Shown here in pieces: positions 8,574-17,471 of a DNA stretch of 58,388 nt. A program made the position numbers and the translations under genes. The notes beneath the pieces are model-generated. The model was given only the letters and a program-made list of their open reading frames with translations, was not told where the DNA came from and ran no database searches. Each line of letters begins with the position of its first letter. Position 1 is the stretch's first letter. Origin of the DNA: JAJXUB01 sp047974805 (GTDB lineage Bacteria > Actinomycetota > Actinomycetes > Actinomycetales > Dermatophilaceae); NCBI GenBank assembly GCA_047974805.1, contig JBKECS010000049.1, forward strand, positions 1 through 58,388. The letters run 5' to 3'.

Positions 8574-9833
8574 ATGGCCCTGGAGATCACCACAGCCCGA
8601 CCCGATCCGGCCCTGCTGGACCTGCCGTGGCGTTTGCCGCTGGAGGACTGGCCCCCTGAGTGTCTGGCCGCCCTCCCCCGCGGCATCTCCCGGCACGTCG
8701 TTCGATTCGTCCGGCTCTCCGGACGGGTGCTTGCCGTCAAGGAGATCAAGTCCGAGCTGGCCCACGGCGAGTACCAGATGTTGCGCAACCTGCATCGGCT
8801 GGATCTTCCGGCAGTAGCACCGTTCGCGGTCATCGACGGGCGCACCGGCTCGGGTGGCCAGCCGCTGGACGCCTGCCTGGTCACCCACCACCTGCAATTC
8901 TCGCTGCCCTATCGAGCGCTATTCTCCCAACACCTGCGCCGGGATACCGCCACCCGGCTCATCGACGCGCTCGCCGTCCTGCTCGTGCGACTGCACCTGG
9001 CCGGCTTCTGGTGGGGGGACGTGTCGCTGTCCAACACGCTCTTTCGTCGGGATGCGGGGGCGTTCGCGGCATACCTGGTGGACGCCGAGACCGGCAAACT
9101 CTATGACCATCTCAGCGACGGACAACGGGCCCACGACCTCGACATCGCCGGCGTGAACATCGCCGGTGAGCTCCTCGACCTTCAGGCGGGCGGCTTCCTT
9201 CCCGACGGTGCCGATCCGGTCCAAACCGCCACGCTGATCACCGACCGGTATGCCGAATTGTGGGATGCCCTGACGGGGACCGAAAGGTTCCGCACCGGCG
9301 ACCGGTGGCGGGTAGAGGAACGGATCCGGCGGCTGAACGAGCTCGGCTTCGATGTCGACGAACTCGCCATCTCCACGGACTGGGACGGATCAACGATCCA
9401 GATCCAGCCGAAGGTTGTCGATGCCGGACATCACAGCCGCCGATTGCTGCGGCTGACCGGCTTGGACGTTGAGGAGAACCAGGCCCGGCGCCTGCTCAAC
9501 GATCTGGACAGCTATCGGGCGGCGACGGATCGGCAGAATGACGACGAAGAAATCGTCGCGCACGATTGGCTGAGCCGGGTCTACGAACCAATCACTCGCA
9601 CCGTTCCGAGCGAGTTGTCCCACAAGCTCGAGCCGGCCGAGCTCTTCCACGAGGTGCTCGAGCATCGGTGGTATCTGGCCGAACGTGCCGCGCACGACAT
9701 CGCGATCGAGGAGGCTATCGCGGACTACGTGGCGAACGTGTTGCCAGACAAGCCGGACGAGCACGCCGTTGTCGGGGTGAACACCGTTCAAATGCCGGTC
9801 ATCGCCGTGGACCCCGAGGAATCCCCGAGGTAG
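8574..9833 (+). CDS. DUF4032 protein with a kinase-like N-terminal half
   Basis: 419 residues. The C-terminal third matches the DUF4032 pattern (LRLTGLDVEENQARRLLNDL, LEPAELFHEVLEHRWYLAE). The N-terminal half resembles lipopolysaccharide-kinase/RIO-like folds: VLAVKEIKSELAHGEYQMLRNL could supply the ATP lysine, and GFWWGDVSLSNTLFR resembles an HxDxxxxN catalytic loop with Trp-Trp-Gly before Asp. YLVDAETGK may replace DFG. It could therefore be an atypical kinase, but that is inference and no substrate is evident. ATG 8574 was preferred to an in-frame GTG at 8535, because the latter lies inside the 27-bp repeat. Genes on both sides are transcribed separately. Confidence 0.75.
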   Translation: MALEITTARPDPALLDLPWRLPLEDWPPECLAALPRGISRHVVRFVRLSGRVLAVKEIKSELAHGEYQMLRNLHRLDLPAVAPFAVIDGRTGSGGQPLDACLVTHHLQFSLPYRALFSQHLRRDTATRLIDALAVLLVRLHLAGFWWGDVSLSNTLFRRDAGAFAAYLVDAETGKLYDHLSDGQRAHDLDIAGVNIAGELLDLQAGGFLPDGADPVQTATLITDRYAELWDALTGTERFRTGDRWRVEERIRRLNELGFDVDELAISTDWDGSTIQIQPKVVDAGHHSRRLLRLTGLDVEENQARRLLNDLDSYRAATDRQNDDEEIVAHDWLSRVYEPITRTVPSELSHKLEPAELFHEVLEHRWYLAERAAHDIAIEEAIADYVANVLPDKPDEHAVVGVNTVQMPVIAVDPEESPR

Positions 9834-9876
9834 CCGCCGCCCTCCCGATCCACGGCCCTATCGACCGGCCGTCGGG

Positions 9877-10296
9877 TCAGCGGACGGGGCTGTCATGTCG
9901 CCGGAACCACTCGGTGGCATCCTCCGAAAACAACAGGGTCACGGCGGCGGCACCGACCACGAGCAAAGCCACGGAGAAGATCCGAGACACCAGGGGCACT
10001 GGGGCGAAGAAGGAGATAACAACGAGCAGGACGTTCAGACCGAACAGCCCCACCGCGACCGCCCGTGCCCAGGACTGTCCTGCCCCGGTAGCGTCCGCCA
10101 TCCACATCCACAAGGTGATCGCGGTGGCGGCGCCGATCAGAGAATACGGTAGCGACCCGGGCGGTATACCGTTCGCGGCCAGCCCCACCACCAGCGAAAT
10201 CACGGTGAGGCCGGCACCCAGGCGCATCAGCCGGGTCGCCCGGTCCATCGCCACCGGCCGTCGTGGTTCGGTGGCGGCAGGCTTGTCCTGGGGCAT
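9877..10296 (-). CDS. small four-helix membrane protein
   Basis: 139 residues with four hydrophobic stretches (GLTVISLVVGLAANGI, SLIGAATAITLWMWMADA, AVAVGLFGLNVLLVVISFF, RIFSVALLVVGAAAVTLLF) and a Pro-rich basic N-terminus. The segment ATAITLWMWMADATGAGQSWARAVA matches LGAALWFWMASANGKGRAWARIVA in the next gene upstream, so the two are paralogs in a common actinomycete family of unknown function. TATTCT six bases before ATG 10296 marks a leaderless-type promoter. Confidence 0.7.
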   Translation of the reverse strand: MPQDKPAATEPRRPVAMDRATRLMRLGAGLTVISLVVGLAANGIPPGSLPYSLIGAATAITLWMWMADATGAGQSWARAVAVGLFGLNVLLVVISFFAPVPLVSRIFSVALLVVGAAAVTLLFSEDATEWFRRHDSPVR

Positions 10297-10302
10297 GCCG
10301 AC

Positions 10303-10308
10303 AGAATA
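10303..10308 (-). promoter_or_regulatory. -10 element of the small membrane protein gene (leaderless type)
   Basis: TATTCT on the minus strand, six bases before ATG 10296. Confidence 0.45.
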
Positions 10309-10389
10309 CGGTCTGCCCGTGGCTGGAGGACCGTTGCGATCGGGGAGCCCAACGGGGCACCAATCCTTCGGCAGGCGAGGCTGGGCGAG

Positions 10390-11025
10390 CTAGTAGCGGG
10401 GGCGGGACATTTCCGTATACCAGGAGCTGGACTCGCGCTTATACATGAAGAAGATTGCCGCTGCTCCGATCAGCACGCTGATCAGCGAAGGTAGAGCAGA
10501 CAGCAACGACGGGGCCGAAACGAGGCTGCCCAGCACTGACAGGACGGAGATCGCGAACAGGACGGTGGCCACGATGCGGGCCCAGGCCCTGCCCTTGCCG
10601 TTGGCCGAGGCCATCCAGAACCACAGCGCCGCACCGAGGACGCCCATGGCGACGCCCATGGCCATCGCCATGGTCACCACAGCGTCCACGGTGGCTTGGT
10701 TATAGGTCTCACCGGAGTCCCTCATCGCCTTCTCGGCGGCGGTTCGGATCTCGTCTCTGACCAAGAAGATAAACACCGTGCCCAGCAAAGCCAGGACGCC
10801 ACCGGCGCGCATCAGTTGGACGGCCGTGTCCATTGCCTTGGGCCGGGCCGGCACCGGGCCGGCATTCGCCGGAGTCATGCCGGGCATGGCCTCATAGCCG
10901 GTGCCGGCAGACCCGGTGGCTTCGTAGGGGTTTGGGACTGCTGGGCCGGCCGGCGGAGGTGGGGGCGGGCCGGTTGGCTCGTTGCTCGAGTCGCCTGACT
11001 GGGGAGTGTTTCCTTGATCGGACAT
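10390..11025 (-). CDS. membrane protein with Pro-rich N-terminus (MSDQGN family)
   Basis: 211 residues. The N-terminal 65 residues are a Pro/Gly-rich cytoplasmic tail (MSDQGNTPQSG, PPPPPPAGPAVPNPYEAT). The rest has four membrane segments (AGGVLALLGTVFIFLV, VVTMAMAMGVAMGVLGAALWF, ARIVATVLFAISVLSVLGSL, LISVLIGAAAIFFMY), homologous to the preceding 139-residue protein. A strong GGAGGGA ribosome site lies before ATG 11025. The first six residues and the upstream TGGAGGGAC are shared with the otherwise different gene at 11740. Function unknown. Confidence 0.75.
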   Translation of the reverse strand: MSDQGNTPQSGDSSNEPTGPPPPPPAGPAVPNPYEATGSAGTGYEAMPGMTPANAGPVPARPKAMDTAVQLMRAGGVLALLGTVFIFLVRDEIRTAAEKAMRDSGETYNQATVDAVVTMAMAMGVAMGVLGAALWFWMASANGKGRAWARIVATVLFAISVLSVLGSLVSAPSLLSALPSLISVLIGAAAIFFMYKRESSSWYTEMSRPRY

Positions 11026-11090
11026 GACGTGGTCCCTCCATTGTCGCTTCTGCGGCCTTCCTGTGGACCGCTGACCACGATCTTGTCAGG

Positions 11091-11537
11091 TCAGACAGGA
11101 GACAGCCAGGTCATCCCTGGCATGTTGCGCAGGACCCAGAAGAGGAGGACCACCCCAAGGAATCCCCATAACATCCAGGGTGGCGCCACCCAGATCCTCC
11201 CGCCACCGCGCCATTCCCAGCGGGCCCACAGAGCGACGATGACCGCCAGCACCACTGCCATGACGACGGTCAAGGGGTTGCGTGATAGCGCAGTGATGGG
11301 GTCCCCATTGGACAAGGCGTGGATCGCCCTGAGGGACCCACACCCCGGACAGTAGTAGCCGGTGACAGAGAGAAACGGGCACGCTGGGTAGTGGCCATCA
11401 ACCCCAGGATCGCGGACGTGGACAAGCGTCACGGCCGCTGCGCAGGCGGCCAACACGCCCACAGGGGCGAACATCCGGCGACCGCGAGAAGTTCCCTGTT
11501 CCTGCGTCCCGGCCGGGACTGATAGGCCCGTTGTCAA
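11091..11537 (-). CDS. DUF2752 membrane protein
   Basis: 148 residues with the DUF2752 signature: a cysteine-containing loop CPFLSVTGYYCPGCGSLRAI, in which CPGCG is the diagnostic part, followed by two or three membrane helices (VVMAVVLAVIVALWARWEW, WGFLGVVLLFWVLRNM). The family is small and inner-membrane, of unknown function. The start is uncertain: TTG 11537 gives the longest product, while the internal ATG (MFAPVG) about 21 codons later also precedes the first membrane helix. It sits between two MSDQGN genes, which hints at a common membrane process. Confidence 0.8.
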   Translation of the reverse strand: MTTGLSVPAGTQEQGTSRGRRMFAPVGVLAACAAAVTLVHVRDPGVDGHYPACPFLSVTGYYCPGCGSLRAIHALSNGDPITALSRNPLTVVMAVVLAVIVALWARWEWRGGGRIWVAPPWMLWGFLGVVLLFWVLRNMPGMTWLSPV

Positions 11538-11739
11538 GGGCTTCGCCGCCTACCGCTGGTGGATCCTGTTGACGACTTAGGCTACGCGAAACTCAAGTCA
11601 CGGCACCGAGCACGCCCGAGACCGGCCACACTTTGCCCGTCGGCCTATTCACATCACCATGAACTCCATGGGTATCTCGCTAGGCTGATACGCGGAGGCA
11701 CCCCAGCCTCGATGTATGTCCTGGAGGGACGGTACAGAC
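11538..11739. other. intergenic region upstream of the DUF4282 gene
   Basis: About 200 bp between divergent genes. TAGGCT at 11681-11686 could be a -10 for the plus-strand gene, giving a leader of about 50 nt. GGAGGG at 11723-11728 is its ribosome site. Nothing else stands out. Confidence 0.35.
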
Positions 11740-12132
11740 ATGTCAGATCAGGGGAACCCCCCACCACCACCGCAGAACCCGTATGAGAACCAGCCAACGG
11801 CCGGATACGCCGCCGGGCAGGCTCCGGCCCCTACCGGAGGCGGGCCTGTCGGCAACGTCGGATTCTTCGGTGCTTTGTTCGACTTCTCCTTCAACAACTT
11901 CGTGACGCCCAAACTCGTCCGGGCCCTGTACCTTCTCGGAACCGTGCTATTGGCGGTCCTGTGGCTGTTCTGGGTCATTGCCGGGTTTACGCAGAGTGCC
12001 GCCGTCGGCCTGATGGCACTCATCATCGGGCCGTTCGTCCTGATCATCTATCTGGCTTTTTTCCGGATGACGTTGGAGTTCTATCTGGCCGTCGTGCGCA
12101 TGAGCGAGGACATCCACCAGCGCCTTCGCTAA
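11740..12132 (+). CDS. DUF4282 membrane protein with MSDQGN/Pro-rich N-terminus
   Basis: 130 residues. The cytoplasmic tail MSDQGNPPPPPQNPYENQP is followed by FFGALFDFSFNNFVTPKLVR, which is the DUF4282 entry motif. Two membrane helices follow (ALYLLGTVLLAVLWLFWVIAGF and AAVGLMALIIGPFVLIIYLAFFRM), with a conserved Arg-rich/Glu tail (RMTLEFYLAVVRMSEDIHQRL). The ATG at 11740 is used because GGAGGG lies 11 bases upstream. An earlier ATG at 11716 overlaps that site. The stop is followed one base later by a dispersed repeat. Role unknown; DUF4282 proteins are small inner-membrane proteins. Confidence 0.8.
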   Translation: MSDQGNPPPPPQNPYENQPTAGYAAGQAPAPTGGGPVGNVGFFGALFDFSFNNFVTPKLVRALYLLGTVLLAVLWLFWVIAGFTQSAAVGLMALIIGPFVLIIYLAFFRMTLEFYLAVVRMSEDIHQRLR

Positions 12133-12205
12133 CCTCCGGATTTACGCCTCAGGTGGCAAACCCGAGGTTCGCAAGGGAAGCTCTCCCTTGCGAACCCCGG
12201 GTTTG
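12133..12205 (+). repeat. dispersed repeat copy A: 24-nt conserved head plus stem-loop
   Basis: Begins directly after the DUF4282 stop codon. Positions 12133-12156 (CCTCCGGATTTACGCC... ending CAGGTGG) are identical to the reverse complement of 24667-24690. A 22-bp stem with one mismatch follows (12157-12178 against 12184-12205, loop 5 nt, GCAAGGGA/TCCCTTGC at the tip). It probably ends transcription of the upstream gene. A second copy sits just after the stop of the YbjN-like gene. Confidence 0.9.
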
Positions 12206-12315
12206 TCTTGTCAGGCACCCAGGGGGGCAAGCACCCAGAGGGTCAAGCGACTGGGGGAATTGTCCAGACCGGCGCCTCCATGTCGTGGCCGCACGCTGGG
12301 TCAGCTCCAGACTCG

Positions 12316-13266
12316 TCAACGACGTTGCCGGGCAACCTCATAAAGGGCCACGCCGGCAGCAATCCCAGCATTGAGCGACTCGACGGCGGAACTCATCGGC
12401 ACCGACACCAGCTGGTCGCATGTCTCACGGACCAACCGGCTCAGGCCCTTGCCTTCCGACCCGACGACGATGACCAGCGGCACATCGGTCAGGGCCAGCT
12501 CAGGCAATTCCACCTCACCGTCCATGTCCAGTCCGATGACGAAGAACCCCTGTTTTCGCAGGTCCGCCAGCGCCCGAGTGAGGTTGGCCGCCTGTGCCAC
12601 CGGGATCCGGGCGGCCGCTCCAGCGCTTGACTTCCAGGCCGCAGCCGTCATCCCGGCCGACCGGCGTGCGGGGATGAGTACCCCGTGCCCACCGAATGCC
12701 GCGACCGAACGGATGATGGCGCCGAGATTGCGCGGATCGGTGATCCCGTCCAAGGCAACCAAGGTCGGCACACCCCGGGTCTGGGGATCGACCAACTCTC
12801 CGGGGTGGGCGTAGGCATACGGCGGCATGCTCAACGCCACGCCTTGATGGACCGCGCCGTCGCTGAGCCGATCCAACTCTGTGCGGGTAGTCTCCAGCAC
12901 GGGCAGGCCGCGCTCGGCGGCGTGCTTGAGGATCTCCTTGACGCGTTCATCCGACTCCAACCGGCTGGCCAGATAGAGCGTCGTCGCGGGGATATCGGTG
13001 CGGAGCGCCTCCAAGACGGCATTGCGACCGGCAACGAGTTCGCTGGTCGGTTTGTCGCGCCGACTCCCCGATTTCCCCGCGCCGGGGCGGGCCGCCCCAT
13101 GACCGGTACCCCCACCCCGGTATGCCTTGTGGCCGGGTCGATCGGTGGCCTTCGGCGTCGGACCCTTGCCTTCCAGCGCCTTGCGTCGTTGGCCGCCTGA
13201 ACCGACGGTGGCCCCCTTCTTGTTCGAGCTACGCACCGCACCACGGCGCCGAGAATTGCCGGCCAC
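12316..13266 (-). CDS. rlmB: 23S rRNA 2'-O-ribose methyltransferase, TrmH/RlmB type
   Basis: Transfers methyl from SAM to a 23S rRNA ribose (G2251 in the E. coli family member). 316 residues. A basic, Gly/Lys/Arg-rich tail of about 75 residues is followed by the substrate-binding domain (LVAGRNAVLEAL) and the SPOUT domain with the knot motifs ALDGITDPRNLGAIIRSV, VIVVGSEGKGL and VPMSSAVESLNAGIA. The GTG start at 13266 overlaps the cysS stop (TAGTG) and has GGAGAGGAG just upstream, so the gene is translationally coupled to cysS. The same cysS-rlmB order is known in mycobacteria. Confidence 0.94.
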   Translation of the reverse strand: MAGNSRRRGAVRSSNKKGATVGSGGQRRKALEGKGPTPKATDRPGHKAYRGGGTGHGAARPGAGKSGSRRDKPTSELVAGRNAVLEALRTDIPATTLYLASRLESDERVKEILKHAAERGLPVLETTRTELDRLSDGAVHQGVALSMPPYAYAHPGELVDPQTRGVPTLVALDGITDPRNLGAIIRSVAAFGGHGVLIPARRSAGMTAAAWKSSAGAAARIPVAQAANLTRALADLRKQGFFVIGLDMDGEVELPELALTDVPLVIVVGSEGKGLSRLVRETCDQLVSVPMSSAVESLNAGIAAGVALYEVARQRR

Positions 13267-14708
13267 TACAGCTCCTCTCCGCCGCGTGCGAGGCTCCATC
13301 GAGCCCCCCCGGCAGTGTCCTCCACGAGAATGCCGGCAGATTTGAGCTGGTCGCGAATGGCGTCTGCGGCGGCGAAATCCCGCGCGGCCCGGGCCTGTGC
13401 CCTAGCCGCGATCCGGTCGCTGACCAGCGCATCGAGTGCCGTCATCGCGTCCGCGTGCCCGCTGCCGCCACCCTCGCCGGACCAGATTGGGTCCATCGGG
13501 TTGACCCCGAGCACGCTCGTCATGGCGATGACCGACCGCGCGTATGCCGTCGCCGCGTCGACGTCTCCGTCATCCAGGGCGGTGTTGCCCGCCCGAACCG
13601 TCTCATGCACCACGGCAAGGGCGCCGGAGACGCCGAGATCGTCGTCCATCGCTTCGGCGAAATCCGCCGGGAATTCCTCACCCCCATACGCAGTCGCGGT
13701 TGTTTCCCCCGGCAACGCCCGGCGCAAGAACCCGGCGATTCGTTCCACCGCCGCCTCGGCCTCCTCAAGTGATCCCTCGTGGAATTCGATGGTCGAACGG
13801 TAGTGGGCTGCCGACAAGTAGTACCGCACGGCCAACGGGCGATGGGTCTTGGTCACCTCAGAGACTCGCAGCGAGTTGCCGAGGGACTTGCTCATCTTCT
13901 CCCCACCCGTGGTGACCCACGCGTTGTGCAACCAGAAGTTGGCGAAGCCGTATCCCGCGGCCCGCGACTGGGCCTGTTCGTTCTCATGGTGCGGAAAGCG
14001 CAGGTCCACGCCACCGCCATGAATATCGAAGGAATCTCCCAAGTACTTGCGGGCCATCGCCGAGCACTCCAGGTGCCACCCGGGACGCCCGGCCCCCCAC
14101 GGCGTGGCCCAGGTCGCGCTCTCTGGCTCCCCGGCCTTGTGACCCTTCCACAAGGCGAAATCGCGAGGGTCATGTTTCCCTCTGGGGTCGGCATCCTCAG
14201 CGGCGGCCATCTCGTCGATGTTCTGCCGAGTCAATTCCCCGTAAGCCGGCCAGCTGCGCACGTCGAAATAGACATCGCCCGAGCCGTCGGGGGCGGCATA
14301 CGCGTGCTCCTTGGCGATGAGCACCTCCATGAGGTCGATCATCTCCGGCACGTGTCCGGTCGCCCGAGGTTCGTAGGTCGGCGGCAACACCCCCAGGGTC
14401 TGCAGAGCGTGATCCGTCTCGCGTTCGTTGGCGTAGGAGATGGCGTACCAGGGCTGACCGAGGTCCGCGGCTTTGATCAGGATCTTGTCGTCGATGTCGG
14501 TGACGTTGCGCACCAGTTCCACGGCCAGCCCGTGCCCTGCGGTGAGCCAACGCCGCAGGATGTCGAAGGCCACGGCGAAGCGCACGTGTCCCAGGTGTGG
14601 CGGCGCCTGGGTGGTCAGTCCACAGATGTACATCCCGACGCGGCCTGGGACCAAGGGGACGAACTCGCGTTCTTCGCGGGCGGCGGTGTCGTACAGGCGC
14701 AAACTCAC
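13266..14708 (-). CDS. cysS: cysteinyl-tRNA synthetase
   Basis: 480 residues, full length. Class I signature HLGH at 38-41 with the zinc-binding Cys29 in ICGLTTQAPP; further zinc ligands in WHLECSAMA and PHHENEQAQS; KMSKSLGN near residue 270; Cys-specific C-terminal anticodon domain. The usual CGPTV is CGLTT here, a mild variation. TAAACT lies six bases before GTG 14708, so the mRNA is probably leaderless. It is the promoter-proximal gene of a cysS-rlmB operon. In related genomes ispF lies directly upstream, but here a secreted peptidase gene intervenes. Confidence 0.96.
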   Translation of the reverse strand: MSLRLYDTAAREEREFVPLVPGRVGMYICGLTTQAPPHLGHVRFAVAFDILRRWLTAGHGLAVELVRNVTDIDDKILIKAADLGQPWYAISYANERETDHALQTLGVLPPTYEPRATGHVPEMIDLMEVLIAKEHAYAAPDGSGDVYFDVRSWPAYGELTRQNIDEMAAAEDADPRGKHDPRDFALWKGHKAGEPESATWATPWGAGRPGWHLECSAMARKYLGDSFDIHGGGVDLRFPHHENEQAQSRAAGYGFANFWLHNAWVTTGGEKMSKSLGNSLRVSEVTKTHRPLAVRYYLSAAHYRSTIEFHEGSLEEAEAAVERIAGFLRRALPGETTATAYGGEEFPADFAEAMDDDLGVSGALAVVHETVRAGNTALDDGDVDAATAYARSVIAMTSVLGVNPMDPIWSGEGGGSGHADAMTALDALVSDRIAARAQARAARDFAAADAIRDQLKSAGILVEDTAGGARWSLARGGEEL

Positions 14709-14714
14709 CCGGTG

Positions 14715-14720
14715 AGTTTA
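14715..14720 (-). promoter_or_regulatory. -10 element of cysS (leaderless type)
   Basis: TAAACT on the minus strand, six bases before the GTG at 14708. Confidence 0.5.
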
Positions 14721-14784
14721 GCGACGATCGGAGGGCATACGCGGCGAGCCAAGGGTGACGGCAGGTTCCCGGATGCTGCCACAA

Positions 14785-14831
14785 CCTGATGATGCCCGGC
14801 CCCTGGACTTTCAGGGCCGGGCATCATCAGG
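14785..14831 (-). terminator. strong stem-loop terminator after the metallopeptidase gene
   Basis: 18-bp perfect stem (14785-14802 against 14814-14831; CCTGATGATGCCCGGCCC and its complement), loop 11 nt. It lies nine bases beyond the stop codon of the minus-strand peptidase gene and separates it from cysS. Confidence 0.8.
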
Positions 14832-14840
14832 TGCCGTTGA

Positions 14841-17471
14841 TCAGCTGGGGAGGCACACCTTTCCGCCGAGGTAGTCCAAGCTACCGGCGTCCAGACCCAT
14901 CAAACAGACCCCGAACGAGGGCTTCCGGGCCGCGGTGGATGTCTGGTAGCTGGCCACGCCGTCGGCGTTCGTCACGATCGTGACCACATCCTTGAACGCG
15001 CCGGTGAAGGTCACGGCGATACGGGCGCCGACAACCGGCGTGCCGAAGTCGTCGTGCACCGCCACAGACACCGTGCCGTATGCCGAGCGCCGGTCGGCCC
15101 GCTGGGTACCGACCGTGAAGTCGGCGACCATCGCCTCCGCCGGGGCATCGACCACGTCACCGTCGATACGGATGAGGTCCACCCGCACTGTGTCATGCCG
15201 GACCTGGCCGGCGGTGCTGTTGGTGTCGACGACGCGCACGTTCACCGTGCCGGTCGGCGAACCGAGGGGGAAGCTCATATCCACGGTGCCCGAGAAGGTC
15301 GCCAGGGGGAGCCAGGAGACTCCATCACGGGACCACTCGAAGCGGAACCCTGCGTCGGCGTCACCAGCGTCAACGCCGGTGGCGACGATGCTGAGCCGTT
15401 GCGCGCCCGTGCTGGCCGGGAGCGTCCAACGGTGCTCCAGCGTGTCGTACCGGGACCGCTTACGTCCCTTGTCCACCTCGGTGATGGATTCGCTCACACC
15501 GTCGCGGGCCTGCGTCGCCTGGTAGGTTCCGCTGACCGTGCCCTGAACCGACCGTTCACCGTTGGCGACGGTGAAGGGAGCCGGAGGTGGCGTCATATCC
15601 ACCGACGCCGTCGCCGAAGGAACCGACGCATTGTCAGAGGTGTCAAACGCCACCAACCGATACACATTCACACCACTTATCGGCGAAGCATCAGTCCACG
15701 ACGTGCCCGCCGCAGCCACCGTGGACACCGTCGCAAACGGGCCAGCAGTCGACGCCGCCCGCTGCACGCGGTACCCAGCCAAATCCGACTCACCATTAGC
15801 CGACCACGACAAGTCCACCGACGAACCATTCACCGACGCAGCCAACCCCGTCGGAGCAGCCGGCGGCGTCGTGTCCGGAGGCGGAGGCCCAGTCTGCAGC
15901 TGTACCCGCAGGGAATACTGGCCGATGCTCGCGTAGTCGGTGTAGCCCGTGGGTGTCGCCGCAATCGGATCACCTGCGCCGACACCATCGAGGCTCACCG
16001 TGTAGGTGCCAGCGGGCACCGTGGCGACCAGCCCAGCCGCGCGCGCGTCCGGGTTGTCCGCGACGGCCACCTGAGCACCAGAGCTGTTGCGCAAGGTCAG
16101 CGCCACGTCGAGGTTGCCGAATGGGGCCGCGAGCGGCTGAGCATCAAGGGAGACCAGGCCTCCTTGGGTGGTGAAGGAGAAGGCATCCACATCTGCCCGG
16201 GTGCCGACGGTTCCGGTTTCGAGAACATCGGTGCCGCTGATCGCCGTAGCGGTCGCGGCGGTATCGCCGTGGTCATCGGCGCGCAGACCGAAGTTGTTTC
16301 CGTTGGTCATCGACCCGAGGATGGCGATGTCGTCCGCGCCGTTGCCGTAGTTGCCGGTGGAGGTGCCGTTGTTGGCACCGGTGAATTCCTGTTGGCTCCA
16401 CTGGACCGTGTTGACGAAGTAGCCCACGCCCATGATCGGCGCCCAGGAGGTTTCACCCGAGCCATGGCCGCCGTAGTAGGTGGTGCCGCTGGTCAGACCA
16501 TCGTGGGAGAGATTCAGCGTATGCCCAGCCTCGTGCGTGCCGGCCTCGGAAGCACCTCGGAAGGACCTGTTGTAGACGAATGCCGGGATGTCGGTCGCGT
16601 CATCGAACGACCCGACGTATGCATGGCCGCCGCAACCGCAACCGGCGAAGGTGTCCTTGGTGAAAACGACCCGCACACCCCACTTGGTGTCCCCAGCGCC
16701 AGAGTTGCGCAGCGCCTCCACGCCAGGGTCGATGGTTGTGACGTTGACGTTCCACGGGGCGAAGTCCTCGGCGATGACCTTCCAGGCATCAGCGATGATC
16801 GTCAGTTCGCCGGCGCTGAACGTGCTCGGGTCGCCATCATTGTCATATGCGGGAGAGGTGATCGACGGCACGTTGTATGCCGTGTTCCACGTCGTGCCCT
16901 CGGTGACGTTGCCGTCGAAGTCAAGATAGATGGTCTTGTCGGCTCCGGGCAGGGAAGCCAGCTGGAACTGCGGACCGCTGGCCTGCGCCGGGCCAGAGGC
17001 TTCCGGCGCGGCAGGGGCGGCAGCCGGCTCGCCGGGCGCCGCGATGTCGAAGTAGGCCAGATTCCCCTGCTTGTCCAGCGCCAACGTGGGGTCGCTGGTC
17101 AGCTCGGCGCTCAGTTTGGTGGCGGACATACCGTGCGCTTTGGCGACGGCAGGCAGGGTAGTCCCCAGGCGGTCAAGAGCAGCCTGACCGGTGGCATACG
17201 ACGCTCCGGGTTTGGGGTCGGCCTTGGGGATGCGGGCCGCACCGGCCGATGCAGTCGTGTCCTTGGCCGAGGCGATCATGATCAGACTGGCGCCGAGCGT
17301 GCCGCTGGGAGTCTGCTAGCCTGCGGTGAGGACACTTTGGGGGGTGGTGGACTCCACGGCTTCTGCCGAGAGCGCGACGGATGTTGGCGGTGGAGATAGG
17401 GCCAATGCGGCCGCTGAAACGGCGGCTACGGCAAGGGAAATTGGGCATGCAAAACTGGGGACATGAACCAT
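14841..17471 (-). pseudogene. secreted zinc metallopeptidase-like protein with FN3 domain, signal peptide cut off by an amber codon
   Basis: From ATG 17279 the open frame codes 812 residues. It has a HEAGHTLNLSH zinc site (HExxHxxxxxH) preceded by a FTKDTFAGCGCGG Cys-rich loop. A PPC-like beta domain follows (TRADVDAFSF to GQYSLRVQL), then a fibronectin type III domain opening with TTPPAAPTGLAAS, and a C-terminal Ig-like domain with two Cys (FGVCLMG, GGKVCLPS). The frame has no secretion signal. Reading upstream in the same frame one meets TAG at 17318-17316 and, beyond it, a signal-like stretch from ATG 17471 (FACPISLAVAAVSAAALAL, then SVALSAEAV). A single nonsense codon therefore separates the export signal from the enzyme. 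The signal also lacks Lys/Arg and begins inside IS-like repeats. It is either a pseudogene, or needs readthrough. Confidence 0.75.

Noticed and set aside
15054..17399. Long plus-strand open frame (about 780 codons) opposite the metallopeptidase gene
   Set aside because: It is antisense to a gene with clear domains. The predicted product is Arg/Gly/Val-rich with no domain, as usual for GC-rich antisense frames.
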